A stretch of DNA of 28,532 nt. It comes from Chrysomallon squamiferum. Taxonomy: Eukaryota; Mollusca; Gastropoda; Neomphalida; Peltospiridae. Made by a program: the position numbers and the translations under genes. Where the stretch lies: assembly GCA_012295275.1 (NCBI GenBank), contig CM022676.1, positions 5,616,187 through 5,644,718 of the forward strand, read 5' to 3'. The notes beneath the pieces were generated by a model. It worked only from the letters and a program-made list of their open reading frames with translations, searched no databases and had not been told where the DNA came from. Shown one piece after another: positions 1 through 10,841 of the stretch (positions within the stretch are counted from its first letter, which is position 1; each line of letters opens with the position of its first letter).

Positions 1-307
1 AAGACTGTCTTTCTTTTTCTGTTCTGTTGAATATCACTGGAAGACAAACAGGGAAGGATTTTTCTGGTTTTCTACGTATCTGCTTCATTTCTGCTTATAC
101 ACATACACACACACGCTCACACATACACATACCCAAATTCATATACATTATGCATCCTTACATAGATATAAGGATACACAAAAAGACATGCAGTCAAAAA
201 TGTAAACATATACAAACACACCCACACACACACACACACACACACGCACAAACATACACATATATTAATAACATATACATATAATCAGATACATATATAT
301 TCACATA

Positions 308-357
<50 letters not shown>
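1..357. repeat. Microsatellite-rich flank (CA, CATA, TA)
   Basis: The first 357 bases hold short CA-rich stretches (about 101-250), a CATA tract (about 310-337) and a TA tract ending at 357. Short reading frames through here are low-complexity Thr/His/Ile/Tyr strings and I do not consider them genes. The TA tract is the insertion context of the transposon that begins at 358. Confidence 0.85.
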
Positions 358-381
358 CTCTCCCAAAAAAGAAACGCAAAA
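358..381. repeat. Left terminal inverted repeat of the Tc1-like element
   Basis: These 24 bases match the reverse complement of 1265-1288 with one mismatch (AAAAAA here against AAAAGA). The preceding TA (356-357) is one half of the target duplication. Confidence 0.85.
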
Positions 382-518
382 GTAGATTTTATTGAAATTG
401 GATATATCTATCTAATGGATCAACAGAAAGCAGCAGAATGTTCACATTTTACACACACTTTCGCAATTCATTAATATTGATGGTATTACATTGAAAAGGT
501 TAAAGTTCAAGTATAATA

Positions 519-1136
519 TCAATACCTTGTGTGCCCACCATGGGAGTCCAGAATTGCCTGACATCTCCTTCCCATGGCAGTAATGACATTACAAATTACA
601 CCTTGTCGAATGGTGGCCCAATCTGTCTGTAGTAATAAAGTCAACTGAGCACGATTCGGTGGCTGTGGTTGATGCTGCCTCAGTCGTCTATCCAACTCGT
701 CCCATAAATGCTCTATAGGGTTCAAATCCGGAGATTCAGAGGGCCAGGGCAGGACCTAAATGTTATTGTTGTGTAGGTACGCTGTTGTGAGTCTGGTTGT
801 ATGTGGTCTTGCATTGTCGTTCTGGAATACAGCGTTACCATTATTCATAACTGGAGCAACATTTGGCTGCAAAATTTTATCTCGGTAGTTTTGTGCTGTT
901 AAGTTGCCTTGGATGTGGACCAGGTTGGTCCTGTCAGTGTATGAGATTGCTGACCACACCATCACACTACCACCGCCAAATCTGTCCGCTTCCTGTGTGC
1001 AGTTTGCAGCAAAACGTTCACCACGGACGTCTGTAAACTCCACATCTTCCATCAGCTCAACGAAGCAGAAATCGAGCCTCGTCACTAAACCAGACAGTTC
1101 TCCGTCGGGGACATTTTGGCTAAGAAACGCTATCAT
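519..1136 (-). pseudogene. Tc1-like DD34E transposase fragment (one nonsense codon, N-terminus missing)
   Basis: Reading the minus strand from 1136 to 519 gives one continuous frame broken only by a TAG at 756-758. Recognisable landmarks in order are an FTD segment that fits the first catalytic Asp, GGGSVMVWSAIS, FQNDNARPHTTR with the second Asp, and SPDLNPIEHLWDELDRR with the third acidic residue (Glu of NPIE). Counting across the stop codon, 34 residues separate the second Asp and the Glu, which is the DD34E spacing of Tc1-type transposases. The region between the first Asp and the usual RF motif looks slightly altered (TDVRGERF). The DNA-binding N-terminal half is absent, since only about 130 bases separate the first codon from the right inverted repeat. 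The copy is therefore not expected to make active transposase. Identification of the family is secure; the exact start is arbitrary. Confidence 0.85.
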
Positions 1137-1264
1137 AGCCTTTATTTTGTGTTACCTGCTTTTTGGCGACTGTAACAAAAGCTATACGTTTGAATCACCA
1201 AATGTCATTATATACATAGTTTGTATATGTGTCAGTTTACAATAGTTATCTAAGAAATCAACCA

Positions 1265-1288
1265 TTTTGCGTTTCTCTTTTGGGAGAG
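1265..1288. repeat. Right terminal inverted repeat of the Tc1-like element
   Basis: Reverse-complement partner of 358-381 with one mismatch. The following TA (1289-1290) completes the target duplication and runs directly into a CA tract. Confidence 0.85.
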
Positions 1289-1296
1289 TACACACA

Positions 1297-1336
<40 letters not shown>

Positions 1337-1500
1337 GTCACGCATTCATGCATATGTATTTACACACACACACACACACATATATACATACATACGTACA
1401 CATATATATTCATGTACACCCACATAAACACATACGAACGTACATACATACAGACATACTTACACACACAGATACATACATACAACACATTACATATACC
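1289..1500. repeat. CA and TACA microsatellites
   Basis: CA tracts lie at about 1290-1333 and 1361-1380, followed by a TACATACA-type stretch to about 1495. Both strands give only low-complexity frames. No gene is visible. Confidence 0.85.
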
Positions 1501-1777
1501 GCAGTGACGTAATGACGTTTGTATTGCACACTGACTTACTGTACATTGTCCATGTGCAAAATCTAATCAGACTTAGCCAAGGCAAAAGAAAATATACATT
1601 TATTTCTAAATATATATAAGCGTGTGTGTGTATATAATATTATATATACACCATCATAGACTAGTACATAGCAAATATATATATTGCTATCCATCTAAAA
1701 TAAAAAAATAAAAAATAATAATAATAATAAAATAAAAATAAAATAATAATAATAATAATAATTATTATTAGTATTAT

Positions 1778-1810
<33 letters not shown>

Positions 1811-1852
1811 CAGTAGTAAACTGTAATAAATGAGTAAACAAATATATATATA

Positions 1853-1883
<31 letters not shown>

Positions 1884-1938
1884 ACATATATATATAAACG
1901 TTTAAAATTATATGTACACACATACACATGTAAGCGCA

Positions 1939-1990
<52 letters not shown>

Positions 1991-2424
1991 AATAAGAAAT
2001 AAATAATAAAATAAATAAATAATAATAATGATAATAATAATAATAATAATAAAAGATACTAACAAAATATAAAATACCTTCGGTCTTACTAAGTTCCTAC
2101 TTCACAAACAACTGGGAAATCCCCCAAAAGTTATTTATAAATCGGATAAACCTCGTTCCAGATACATATTTAAAAATTTAAAAAGGTCGACTATAGCCAA
2201 TAGTAGATTGAAGATTATACGTACCTATAATGATGGTAAATAATTTTTTTTTTTAAAGGAACATTTAACAATAATATTAATAAAAAAAAAAAAAAATTAA
2301 TCCGTTAATATTCCATGTGTTAAATTTGATTGACAGAAGCAATGAATCAAAAGGTCAAAGGTAATAGACTGATTACTCGTTGCAGACGCAATACCGATGA
2401 TATACGTAACTATAATTAAGGTAC
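1501..2424. repeat. AT-rich array spacer with TAA, TAG/TGG and TA tracts
   Basis: The stretch has TAA tracts (about 1717-1765 and 2020-2050), a TAG/TGG tract (about 1778-1815) and TA tracts (about 1841-1865 and 1940-1984). Parts match spacer DNA elsewhere in the window. The segment around 1672-1700 (atatatattgctatccatct) recurs near 6948 and 24950, and 2088-2150 resembles 7205-7330 and 25080-25210. It is therefore the 3' portion of the inter-gene spacer that precedes gene A. I see no coding region. Confidence 0.75.
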
Positions 2425-2590
2425 ATATTTCTTTGTTGTTTTTGTTTTTGTTTTCTTGTTTATTTGTTTTACCGTACACAGAACAGTTAAGAATAATATT
2501 AATTTAAGAGCAAATCCGATAATATTAGGTGGACAGAAAGAAAGAGGTGACCTAAAAACAGAGATCGTCGTTACTGAAAATACGAGTTTC
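2425..2590 (+). promoter_or_regulatory. Conserved upstream block, copy 1 (before gene A)
   Basis: This segment recurs six times in the window (near 2425, 8450, 9795, 11147, 19675 and 26325). Its core reads aacagttaagaataatatt, then aaatccg, then agaaagaggtgacc. Three of the six copies lie at the expected distance, about 0.8 to 1.1 kb upstream of a gene start. In this microsatellite desert it is one of the few complex sequences conserved between copies, so a promoter or untranslated first exon is plausible. No TATA box or donor site is certain. This copy is the most diverged: it has aggtggacag and tgacctaaaaaca in place of the wording shared by the others. Confidence 0.4.
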
Positions 2591-2639
2591 TAACTCGTCG
2601 CCATTCCTTTGTGTACGTAAATGTGAATCTATTATCTGT

Positions 2640-2831
2640 ATGTTATTGTAAATGTGTGTGTGTGTGAGAGTGTGCGTGCGTGTGTGAGTGAGTGACTTGC
2701 CTGTTTATATATATATGTGTGTATTTATGTATATATGTTTGTATATATACGTTTGTAAGTGTGTGCGCATGTGTGTGTGTGTATATATATATATCTGTAT
2801 CTCTGTGTGTAGTTATGTATTTTGGTCTATA

Positions 2832-2885
<54 letters not shown>

Positions 2886-3060
2886 CACATGCACACAATA
2901 GCAGCAATAGTGATAGTAATACAAACAGCATTATTATTACAGATGTTCCTGTTGTTGTTATTGTTATTATTGTTCTTGATCTTGTTATTATTATTATATT
3001 TTTTTTTATATTTATAATACAACATTGTAATAAATATTTATTATATTATTGTATAAAAAC
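2640..3060 (+). repeat. TG, CA and TTG/TTA microsatellites in the presumed 5' UTR intron of gene A
   Basis: A TG-rich stretch (about 2651-2810) is followed by an almost uninterrupted CA tract (about 2834-2879) and TTG/TTA repeats (about 2950-3000). The same order precedes genes C and D. The segment lies between the conserved upstream block and a strong pyrimidine-AG site, so it is probably intronic. Reading frames on both strands here are repeat artefacts. Confidence 0.7.
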
Positions 3061-3075
3061 TTTTTTTTTTTTCAG
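3059..3075 (+). promoter_or_regulatory. Predicted 3' splice acceptor upstream of gene A
   Basis: A run of T residues ends in CAG at 3073-3075, a strong acceptor. Equivalent sites precede gene C (AG at 20377-20378) and gene D (AG at 27244-27245), each about 220-245 nt before the ATG. This conservation suggests a 5' UTR intron with the whole CDS in the next exon. No transcript evidence is available from sequence alone. Confidence 0.5.
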
Positions 3076-3320
3076 TATATCAGAAATAAAACAACTGAAC
3101 GGATTAAAAGAAAAGCAGTGAAAGTAGTTTTAACAACTTTGTGAAATTCAGAATACAGGATACAGGATACAGTTTCGAAATAGAACTGATGCCAAATTCA
3201 ATGCAGGATACAATTTTGACACAGAACAATTTAAGAAACAGCAAAACAATTATCAAAAATTCAACACAGGTTGGTTTGATGTTCAGTTTCAACCGATGAT
3301 AAAATAAAATTATCCAAAAT

Positions 3321-5494
3321 ATGGAAGAAAAAATTAAAAATTTAACCGTGAGGACACCCGAAAGAGAAAACGAGAGTTTCGAACAGCAAGCAAATGAATG
3401 TGTTAAACACTACTTCCCAGATATTCTGACAAAGACTTACAGAATCCCAGCCGTTTACTTCCCTTCAGAGAAACTGAAGAAAAAAAAAGACGCGGATTAC
3501 GAATTACTGGCCCAGAGTGACAAACCAACAGTCCACGGCGACGAGGCAGAGAGACGCTTCATTGATGCTCTGGAATATAAGAAGAATTTCTGTACAGAAG
3601 ACAACGAAGAACCAATGATGATAATTACCTGCTATAAATTCGCGAATTTTCTATGCAAGGAGAAGAATAAATTATCCGAGAAACAAGAAGGAGAGCATGG
3701 TGTCTTGTTACTGCATCTCAAACATGGAGTGTTTTTTTTCCAGATTAAAGGGATCGAAGAATACAAAGTCAGAGGTTCGAAAATAAACAAGGATTCCCAT
3801 CATAGGAATGTGAAGAACTTTGTAAAAACGGGCATCGACCAATTGATAAAGGATGAGAAGTTTTTCAATGAGGTTATGAATGATCTAAAGTTAAAAGTTG
3901 ATATCTTACCCAATATATCGAGGGATTACCTAATGAAGCTGGAAGCGAGTAAAGATGCTTTGGAAAATAACAATATGTTAAACAGCTGCATTTGCTCGGA
4001 CGAAATACCCTTAACAGAAGACACGGAAAAGATCCGACAAGAAAAATTAAACAGCCTGAAACGGTGGTGTCGAGAAACTATTGAGAAGAAGAAGGGATTT
4101 AAAAATCCTGATGAATACAAGGAGGTGGTGAAGAGATACTGTGGCCTCATGTCTGTGGTGGAAATTCCAACGAGTAAAAGAGAAAAAGAGAAACGAGGAG
4201 GTAAAGTTCAGGCGCGATCTCTGGGAGAGAGCGTTTCTGAACAAGGTTACAGAATGATCAGAATAATTCTGACGAAAAAACAGGCAGACATTTTGAATAG
4301 TGACAAAAAACGGATCGTGCTTGAAGACGATTACGGGACGGGGAAAACTATTCTTCTGATGCTAAAAGCAAGACAGATGGTTAAACAGGGCAGGAAAATA
4401 TGTCTGGCGAGCGGCCCGGGAACCAGCATAGTTCATTACTTGTACCATGCTGTAACTGTAGCACTGGAAAACAACAGATCTGGTGAAAGTTTTTCAAGGA
4501 AAATCACTCAAGTCGATAATTAAATACATCAACGAGGAATCGGCTCATTTGTTTTACGACGAGTTAAGGATTTCTCAACAACGACGTCAGATGAAAATTA
4601 AGGATGAACTAAAATCTAAGAACAGCACAGTGTGGATAGTTAAAAGTAACTATGAAAAGTCTGACTCAGATGAAAACTACTTTGATGGCTTCGAGAAGAT
4701 ACAGTTTTGCAAACCACTCCGTTGTCCACTAAACATCCAGGACGTGATGAAGAATGGTGACACATCAAAGTTTCCCTTCGTTGACCATAAAAAGCATAGA
4801 AGTGATAAAACGTTTTACCAATGCGATAAATGTCTATCTGAAATCAGTTATATATTTTCTTCTCTCGGACTGAAACTCAATGGACACGATATCTCTCAAC
4901 CTCAAGCTTCTGCCACGACATGATCGTCGACTCTTTCAGAACAAGATCCACAGAAGCCCAGCAGTTCAGAAGGTGCCAGTGAACGTGATCAAGTCGCTGA
5001 AAAACACAGCGTTGACAACGTCAGTGAAGCTAGCAGGCAGCAGTCACCTACCTCATCGGGTTCACAAAATATGCGAGAAACAACATCACCACCAGTCAAG
5101 ACTGTCTCTCCTGAACCTCTTTCATGGTCAGATGTGCTAATGGTCACACAAGAACCGTCTTTCAAAGCAAGAGTTAGGTTTTCCTGTCAAGTATCCTGCA
5201 GAACCAGAACCTTCAGTGAAAACACAAAGAGATACCGTAGAACCCGAAAGTTCAGGGAAAACAGACAGTGATGAAGAAGAAATCAGTTTTGCCACATTCG
5301 AAAAGGATCATGTGTTGGGCAGCGCCGATTTTGCAATGGGAACAGATAATGCTGTTGCCGTTATGGGAATTGAAAGGAAAATTGTAATCATAGTGCATCG
5401 TGACCTAACAAAACAGCTTACTCGTGAAATGATGGACGAACTAAAACCATTCCTTTCTAGAAGTACCTCCTATCTTATATTTGTAAACTGTTAG
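3321..5494 (+). pseudogene. Gene A: full-length NERD-like nuclease / SF1-helicase-like family member, broken
   Basis: This copy aligns end to end with the intact gene C (20601-22790), starting at the same ATG and ending at the same TAG. Compared with C it has four main lesions. There is an in-frame 15-nt deletion after VDI (near 3902) that removes five residues. A 2-nt deletion lies within 4471-4475. A TCA-to-TGA nonsense codon is at 4921-4923. A 1-nt insertion is at about 5157. Both predicted active sites are also damaged. The conserved Asp of the nuclease-like motif is Gly (GEHGVLLL instead of GEHDVLLL), and the first Gly of the P-loop is Asp (DDYGTGKT instead of GDYGTGKT). The Walker-B-like segment HLFYDEL remains. 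The linker holds one copy of the 13-residue repeat. The combination of catalytic losses and frame breaks argues for a real pseudogene, not sequencing error. Confidence 0.85.
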
Positions 5495-5693
5495 AGAATA
5501 CAAACCATGACCATGACGGAAAGCTTTATTTGTGTATTTATTTATATGTTTGTGTTTTTATCTTGCATTCAGCACTTCTACTATATAATTAACTTATTTC
5601 TTTTGTGTTTAATTTCTAGTTCATTTAAGTACTAATTTTTTTACTAATTATAGTTTTTATATTAGTCTCGAGAGCTGTAAGTTGACAAATAAA
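5495..5693 (+). promoter_or_regulatory. 3' UTR and polyadenylation signal of gene A
   Basis: AATAAA at 5688-5693 sits in the context gttgacaaataaaacag. The same hexamer in the same context follows gene B (15419-15424), gene C (23015-23020) and the gene-end remnants (11969-11974 and 18358-18363), about 190-230 nt after the stop in the simple cases. Confidence 0.65.
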
Positions 5694-6206
5694 ACAGTTA
5701 ATTTCAATAAGATTTTCTTTATTATTTAGGACTGCAGGATAAAATAAATATCTGGCTGCGGTCCAATATGCCAATTCTGCTCTGTTTAGGCCTCGCTCAG
5801 TCGAGTCATTTTTACCTTCAACAGGAAAAAGCTGATATCTCAAGCCAGTTGTCCTATTATGTATACTTTGTTAAATCAGCCTGAATGTGTCTTTGTGTGT
5901 GTATGACTATGCAGTCTTCGTCTTCATATTTGAAAGTTTCGAGTTACTTTAATTACGTAGCCCAGGTTATAGCATGATAAAATGCTAGAGGTGTTTGAAG
6001 GTCGCCTATTAACTTCATTAACCACGCAGATCAAGTACAAAGCTGTTTAACTCCAACACTGGAAATTCCTGTTTTCTTTGAAACCTGTTTCCAGGTAAAT
6101 ACACCTGGAGATTCCTATTACTCACAAAAAAAAAAGAAATTCAGATAGTTTAGATAAAACTCTGGAAATATGTACTCACTTTGAAATGTTTCTAAAACTT
6201 TGATTA

Positions 6207-6209
<3 letters not shown>
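5694..6209. other. Downstream spacer module with the conserved tatgcagtcttcg block
   Basis: This non-coding stretch recurs after each gene or gene end. The block around 5909-5985 (tatgcagtcttcgtcttcat onward) is found again near 12219, 16070, 18638 and 23340. The tail ending in ctttgaaatgtttc just before a CT tract recurs near 12450, 16317, 23575 and 23838, with a diverged copy near 18900. It marks the unit as a segmental duplication that includes spacer as well as gene. No coding potential or RNA gene was recognised. Confidence 0.7.
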
Positions 6210-6251
<42 letters not shown>

Positions 6252-6702
6252 CTCTCTTTCTCTCTGCATCTCATTATTTCTCTGTCTCTTTCTCTATCTC
6301 TTTCTGTCTCTGTGTCTTTCTGTTTCTGTCTGTCTGTCTCTCTCTCTCTGTCTGGTTCTCTCTGTGTCTCCTTCTCACTCTTTCTCTCACACTTTCTCTA
6401 TCTGTTTCTTTCTCTCTGTTTCTTTCTCTCTGTCTCTGTCTCTAACTGTCTATCTTTGTCTGTCTCTGTCTCTCTCTTTCTCTATCTCTTTCTTTATCTC
6501 TTTCTTTCTGTCTGTTTCTCTCTGTCTCGCTGTCGCTATCTGTCTCACTCTTTTTCTCTATGTATGTATGTATGTATGTATGTATGTATGTATATATGTA
6601 TGTATGTATGAATGCATGTATGTATGTTTGTATGTATGTACGTATGTACGTATGTATGTATGTATGTACGTATGTATGTATATATGTATGTATGTACGTA
6701 TG
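6210..6702. repeat. Interrupted CT tract followed by a TATG tract
   Basis: CT-rich sequence with interspersed TGT and TTT runs to about 6558, then a TATG tetranucleotide tract runs to about 6700. The same pair (CT then TATG) occurs at 23869-24663 after gene C. All reading frames here are Ser/Leu or Met/Tyr/Val/Cys low-complexity strings and are rejected as genes. Confidence 0.85.
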
Positions 6703-6872
6703 TTCATACACTCACAGGCTTGCACTGTTTTTCCGTTAAACACTAAACTGGAAAAGAAAAGTGATGATCTGAAGATAAATTTGTTTACTGTGCACAGAAT
6801 CCACTGCAGGCCGTGATTGGCTGAAAACATCATCTAGATACTGCTCAGTGAATTTTGATTTCCCAGCGAAAT

Positions 6873-6874
<2 letters not shown>
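6703..6874. other. Conserved 170-bp non-repetitive spacer block, copy 1
   Basis: From about ttcatacactcacaggcttg to the TA tract this block is nearly identical to 24664-24840. It is the least repetitive part of the spacer and contains the phrases tgtgcacagaatccactgca and gtgattggctgaaaacatca. It does not form an obvious tRNA or protein. It could be a small exon, an enhancer or simply recently duplicated DNA. Confidence 0.6.
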
Positions 6875-6913
<39 letters not shown>

Positions 6914-7027
6914 AATCACAGTCTCATACATACCAAACATATATAGATATATATTGCTATCCATCTTAAATAAAATTAAAATTAAAATAGTAATAATAAT
7001 AATAATAATAATTATTATTATTATTAT

Positions 7028-7062
<35 letters not shown>

Positions 7063-7127
7063 ACCTATAACAAATGGATATGACTAACAAATATATACAT
7101 ATATAAGAAATAAGAAATAAATAAATA

Positions 7128-7179
<52 letters not shown>

Positions 7180-7204
7180 GATACTATAAACAAATAAAAA
7201 ACCT
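6875..7204. repeat. TA, TAA and TAG microsatellites
   Basis: A TA tract (about 6876-6902), TAA/TTA and TAG tracts (about 6989-7062) and a second TAA tract (about 7128-7178) make up most of this stretch. The order matches 24841-25070, where the tracts have different lengths. No gene is seen. Confidence 0.8.
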
Positions 7205-8140
<936 letters not shown>

Positions 8141-9153
8141 AGACTTTAGCCAACAGAAGATAGAAGATACACATAACTATAATTAAAGAAAATAATTTTT
8201 TTAAAAGAACATTTAATAATAATATTAATTCATAAACTAGTCCGTTAATATTACGCATAGATAGGTGACCCACAAACATACAAATAAAAACTAACAGCAA
8301 CCAAACAAACAATGACAATACAAAATTCTTCCTTGTGTTAGCTTCTATTTATAGGAGCAATAAGCAAAAAGGTATGACAAAGGTAGTCACTGATTATTCG
8401 TTGTATATGTCACTGAGAACAGAAGACCGATCATATACGTAACTGCAATTAAGGTAAATATTTCTTTTTGTTTTCTTGTTTGTTTGTTTTACCTGACAGA
8501 GAACAGTTAAGAATAATATTAATTTAAGAACAAATCCGTTAATGTTAGGTGGACGGAGAGAAAGAGGTGACCCACAAACAGAGATAGTAGTTACTGAAAA
8601 GATCAGTTTGTATATAATGTCTGAATACGTTTTTGTACGTAAATATGAATGTACTGTCTGTAGGTTTGTGTTTATATATATATATATATTTGTATATGTA
8701 AGTATGTAAGCAATTACTGTGTGTGAGAGTATGTGTATATGTATATCGGGGTACGTGTGTGTGTATGTGTTAGTCTGTCTGTTTATATATATGTATCTAT
8801 GTATTTACGTATAATAATCTACTTTTCTGTGTATGTATCTATGTATGTATGCATATATATTTGTCTCAACATGTTTTCGTATAAGTGTGATTATATAAAC
8901 GTGTTTTTTGTGTGTGTTTGTTTATGTGTGACTTGCCTCAACATGTATGTGTATGTATGTATGTATGTTTGTATGTATGTGTATTTGTGTATGTATAAGT
9001 GTGTATATATACAAATATATAAATATTAAATGTACGTATATGTGTTTGTGTAGACCCACATACATATTTAGATACAAACATACAGATATACAAACATGCA
9101 CACAGTAGCAGCAGTAGTCAGAGTAATACTAACAGCATTATTATTATTGTTTA

Positions 9154-9210
<57 letters not shown>

Positions 9211-9294
9211 GTTATCCATCTTTATCTATTATTCTTGTTGTTTTATTATAAATCTGGAACCCGAACACACAAACATACACATATATACACGTAC

Positions 9295-9378
<84 letters not shown>

Positions 9379-9490
9379 TAACACAAAGATATACTAGTAG
9401 TACTAATACTAACAGTACCAGTAGTTGTATCAGTGGTAGTAGTGTTTTAGTTTCTAGTTTCAGAATAAGTACGAATTATAGACTAAAGGT
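8141..9490 (+). repeat. 1350-bp tandem spacer unit 1 (promoter-like block, no gene)
   Basis: The phrase agactttagccaacagaaga occurs at 8141, 9491 and 10842, giving periods of 1350 and 1351 bp. Each unit contains the conserved upstream block (here about 8450-8610), TG/TATG-rich sequence, and the string acacagtagcagcagtagtc. In the two full units this is followed by TTA tracts and then TAA tracts. In genes C and D the same string leads through TTG/TTA repeats to a splice acceptor and a CDS. Here the TTA tract joins instead to gttatccatctttatctatt, a sequence that normally lies just after the CT tract. The unit thus loops back on itself without a gene. Confidence 0.8.
9140..9378. repeat. TTA tract and TAA tract in unit 1
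   Basis: A TTA tract at about 9138-9210 and a TAA tract at about 9294-9377 flank a 90-bp spacer. The homologous tracts in the next unit (10464-10523 and 10610-10726) differ in length, as expected for slipping microsatellites. Poly-Ile and poly-Leu frames through them are artefacts. Confidence 0.9.
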
Positions 9491-10463
9491 AGACTTTAGC
9501 CAACAGAAGATCTAAGATGTACGTAACTATAATTAAAGAAAATAATTTTTTTAAAGAACATTTAATAATATTAATCAAAGAATAAATCCGTTAATATTAC
9601 GCATAGATAGGTGACCCACAAACATACAAACAAAAACTAATAGCAACCAAACAAACAATGACAATACAAAATTCATCCGGGTGTAAGCTTCTATTTATAC
9701 AAACAATAAGCAAAAAAGGTATGACAAAGGTAGTAACTGATTATTCGTTGTATATGTCACTGGTAACAGAAGACCGACGATACACATAACTGTAATTAAG
9801 GTAAATATTTCTTTGTTTTTGTTTTCTTGTTTGTTTGTTTTACCTGACAGAGAACAGTTAAGAATAATATTCATTTAAGAACAAATCCGTTAATGTTAGG
9901 GGGACGGAGAGAAAGAGGTGACCCACAAACAGAGATAGTAGTTACTGAAACAATCAGTTTGTATATAATGTCTGAATACGTTTTTGTACGTAAATATGAA
10001 TGTACTGTCTGTAGGTTTGTGTATGTATATATTTGTATATGTAAGTATGTAAGCAATTACTGTGTGTGAGAGTATGTGTATATGTATATCTGGGTACGTG
10101 TGTGTGTATGTGTTAGTCTGTCTGTTTATATATATGTATCTATGTATTTACGTATAATAATCTACTTTTCTGTGTATGTATCTATGTATGTATCCATATA
10201 TATTTGTCTCAACATGGTTTCGTATAAGTGTGATTATATAAACGTGTTTTTTGTGTGTGTTTGTGTATGTGTGACTTGCCTCAACATGTATGTGTATGTA
10301 TGTATGTATGTTTGTATGTATGTGTATATGTGTATGTATTTATATATATAAATATTAAATGTACGTATATGTGTTTGTGTAGACCCCCATACATATTTAG
10401 ATAGAAACATACAGATATACAAACATGCACACAGTAGCAGCAGTAGTCAGAGTAATACTAACA

Positions 10464-10524
<61 letters not shown>

Positions 10525-10609
10525 TGTTATCCATCTTTATCTATTATTCTTGTTGTTTTATTATAAATCTGGAACCCGAACACACAAACATACACATATA
10601 TACACGTAC

Positions 10610-10648
<39 letters not shown>

Positions 10649-10649
10649 C

Positions 10650-10726
<77 letters not shown>

Positions 10727-10841
10727 TAACACAAAGATATACTAGTAGTACTAATACTATTAACAGTACCAGTTGTTGTATCAGTAGCAGTAGTGTTTTA
10801 GTTTCTAGTTTCAGAATAAGTACGAATTATAGACTAAAGGT
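9491..10841 (+). repeat. 1350-bp tandem spacer unit 2 (promoter-like block, no gene)
   Basis: Second near-identical copy of the unit at 8141-9490, with the conserved upstream block at about 9795-9955. Differences are mostly point changes and microsatellite lengths, so the duplication looks recent. No member of the gene family follows it. Confidence 0.8.

Larger units (their letters stand above)
358..1288 (-). mobile_element. Tc1-like DNA transposon, 931 bp, internally deleted
   Basis: The element is bounded by near-perfect 24-bp inverted repeats (358-381 and 1265-1288), both beginning CTCTCCCAAAA when read inward and differing at one base. TA dinucleotides flank it at 356-357 and 1289-1290, the target duplication expected for Tc1/mariner elements. 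Inside, on the minus strand, is the catalytic part of a transposase. Full Tc1-type elements are usually 1.3-1.6 kb. This one lacks the region that would encode the N-terminal helix-turn-helix DNA-binding domains, so it is probably a non-autonomous deletion derivative. It sits between a TA tract and a CA tract. Confidence 0.85.

Noticed and set aside
904-1245. Plus-strand 113-codon frame across the transposon
   Set aside because: It is the antisense shadow of the minus-strand transposase, which has clear DD34E motifs.
3926-4244. Minus-strand frames of 60-80 codons inside genes A, C and D (also 20784, 21221, 21306, 28106, 28227)
   Set aside because: They lie antisense to the conserved coding frame and recur only because the coding strand is conserved.
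6703-6874. Conserved spacer block as a tRNA or snRNA gene
   Set aside because: No cloverleaf, A/B box pair or recognisable snRNA motif was seen on inspection.
9209-10745. Poly-Ile, poly-Leu and poly-Ser reading frames in TAA/TTA/TAG tracts (also at 1661, 6845, 7065)
   Set aside because: Trinucleotide microsatellite artefacts with no complex sequence.
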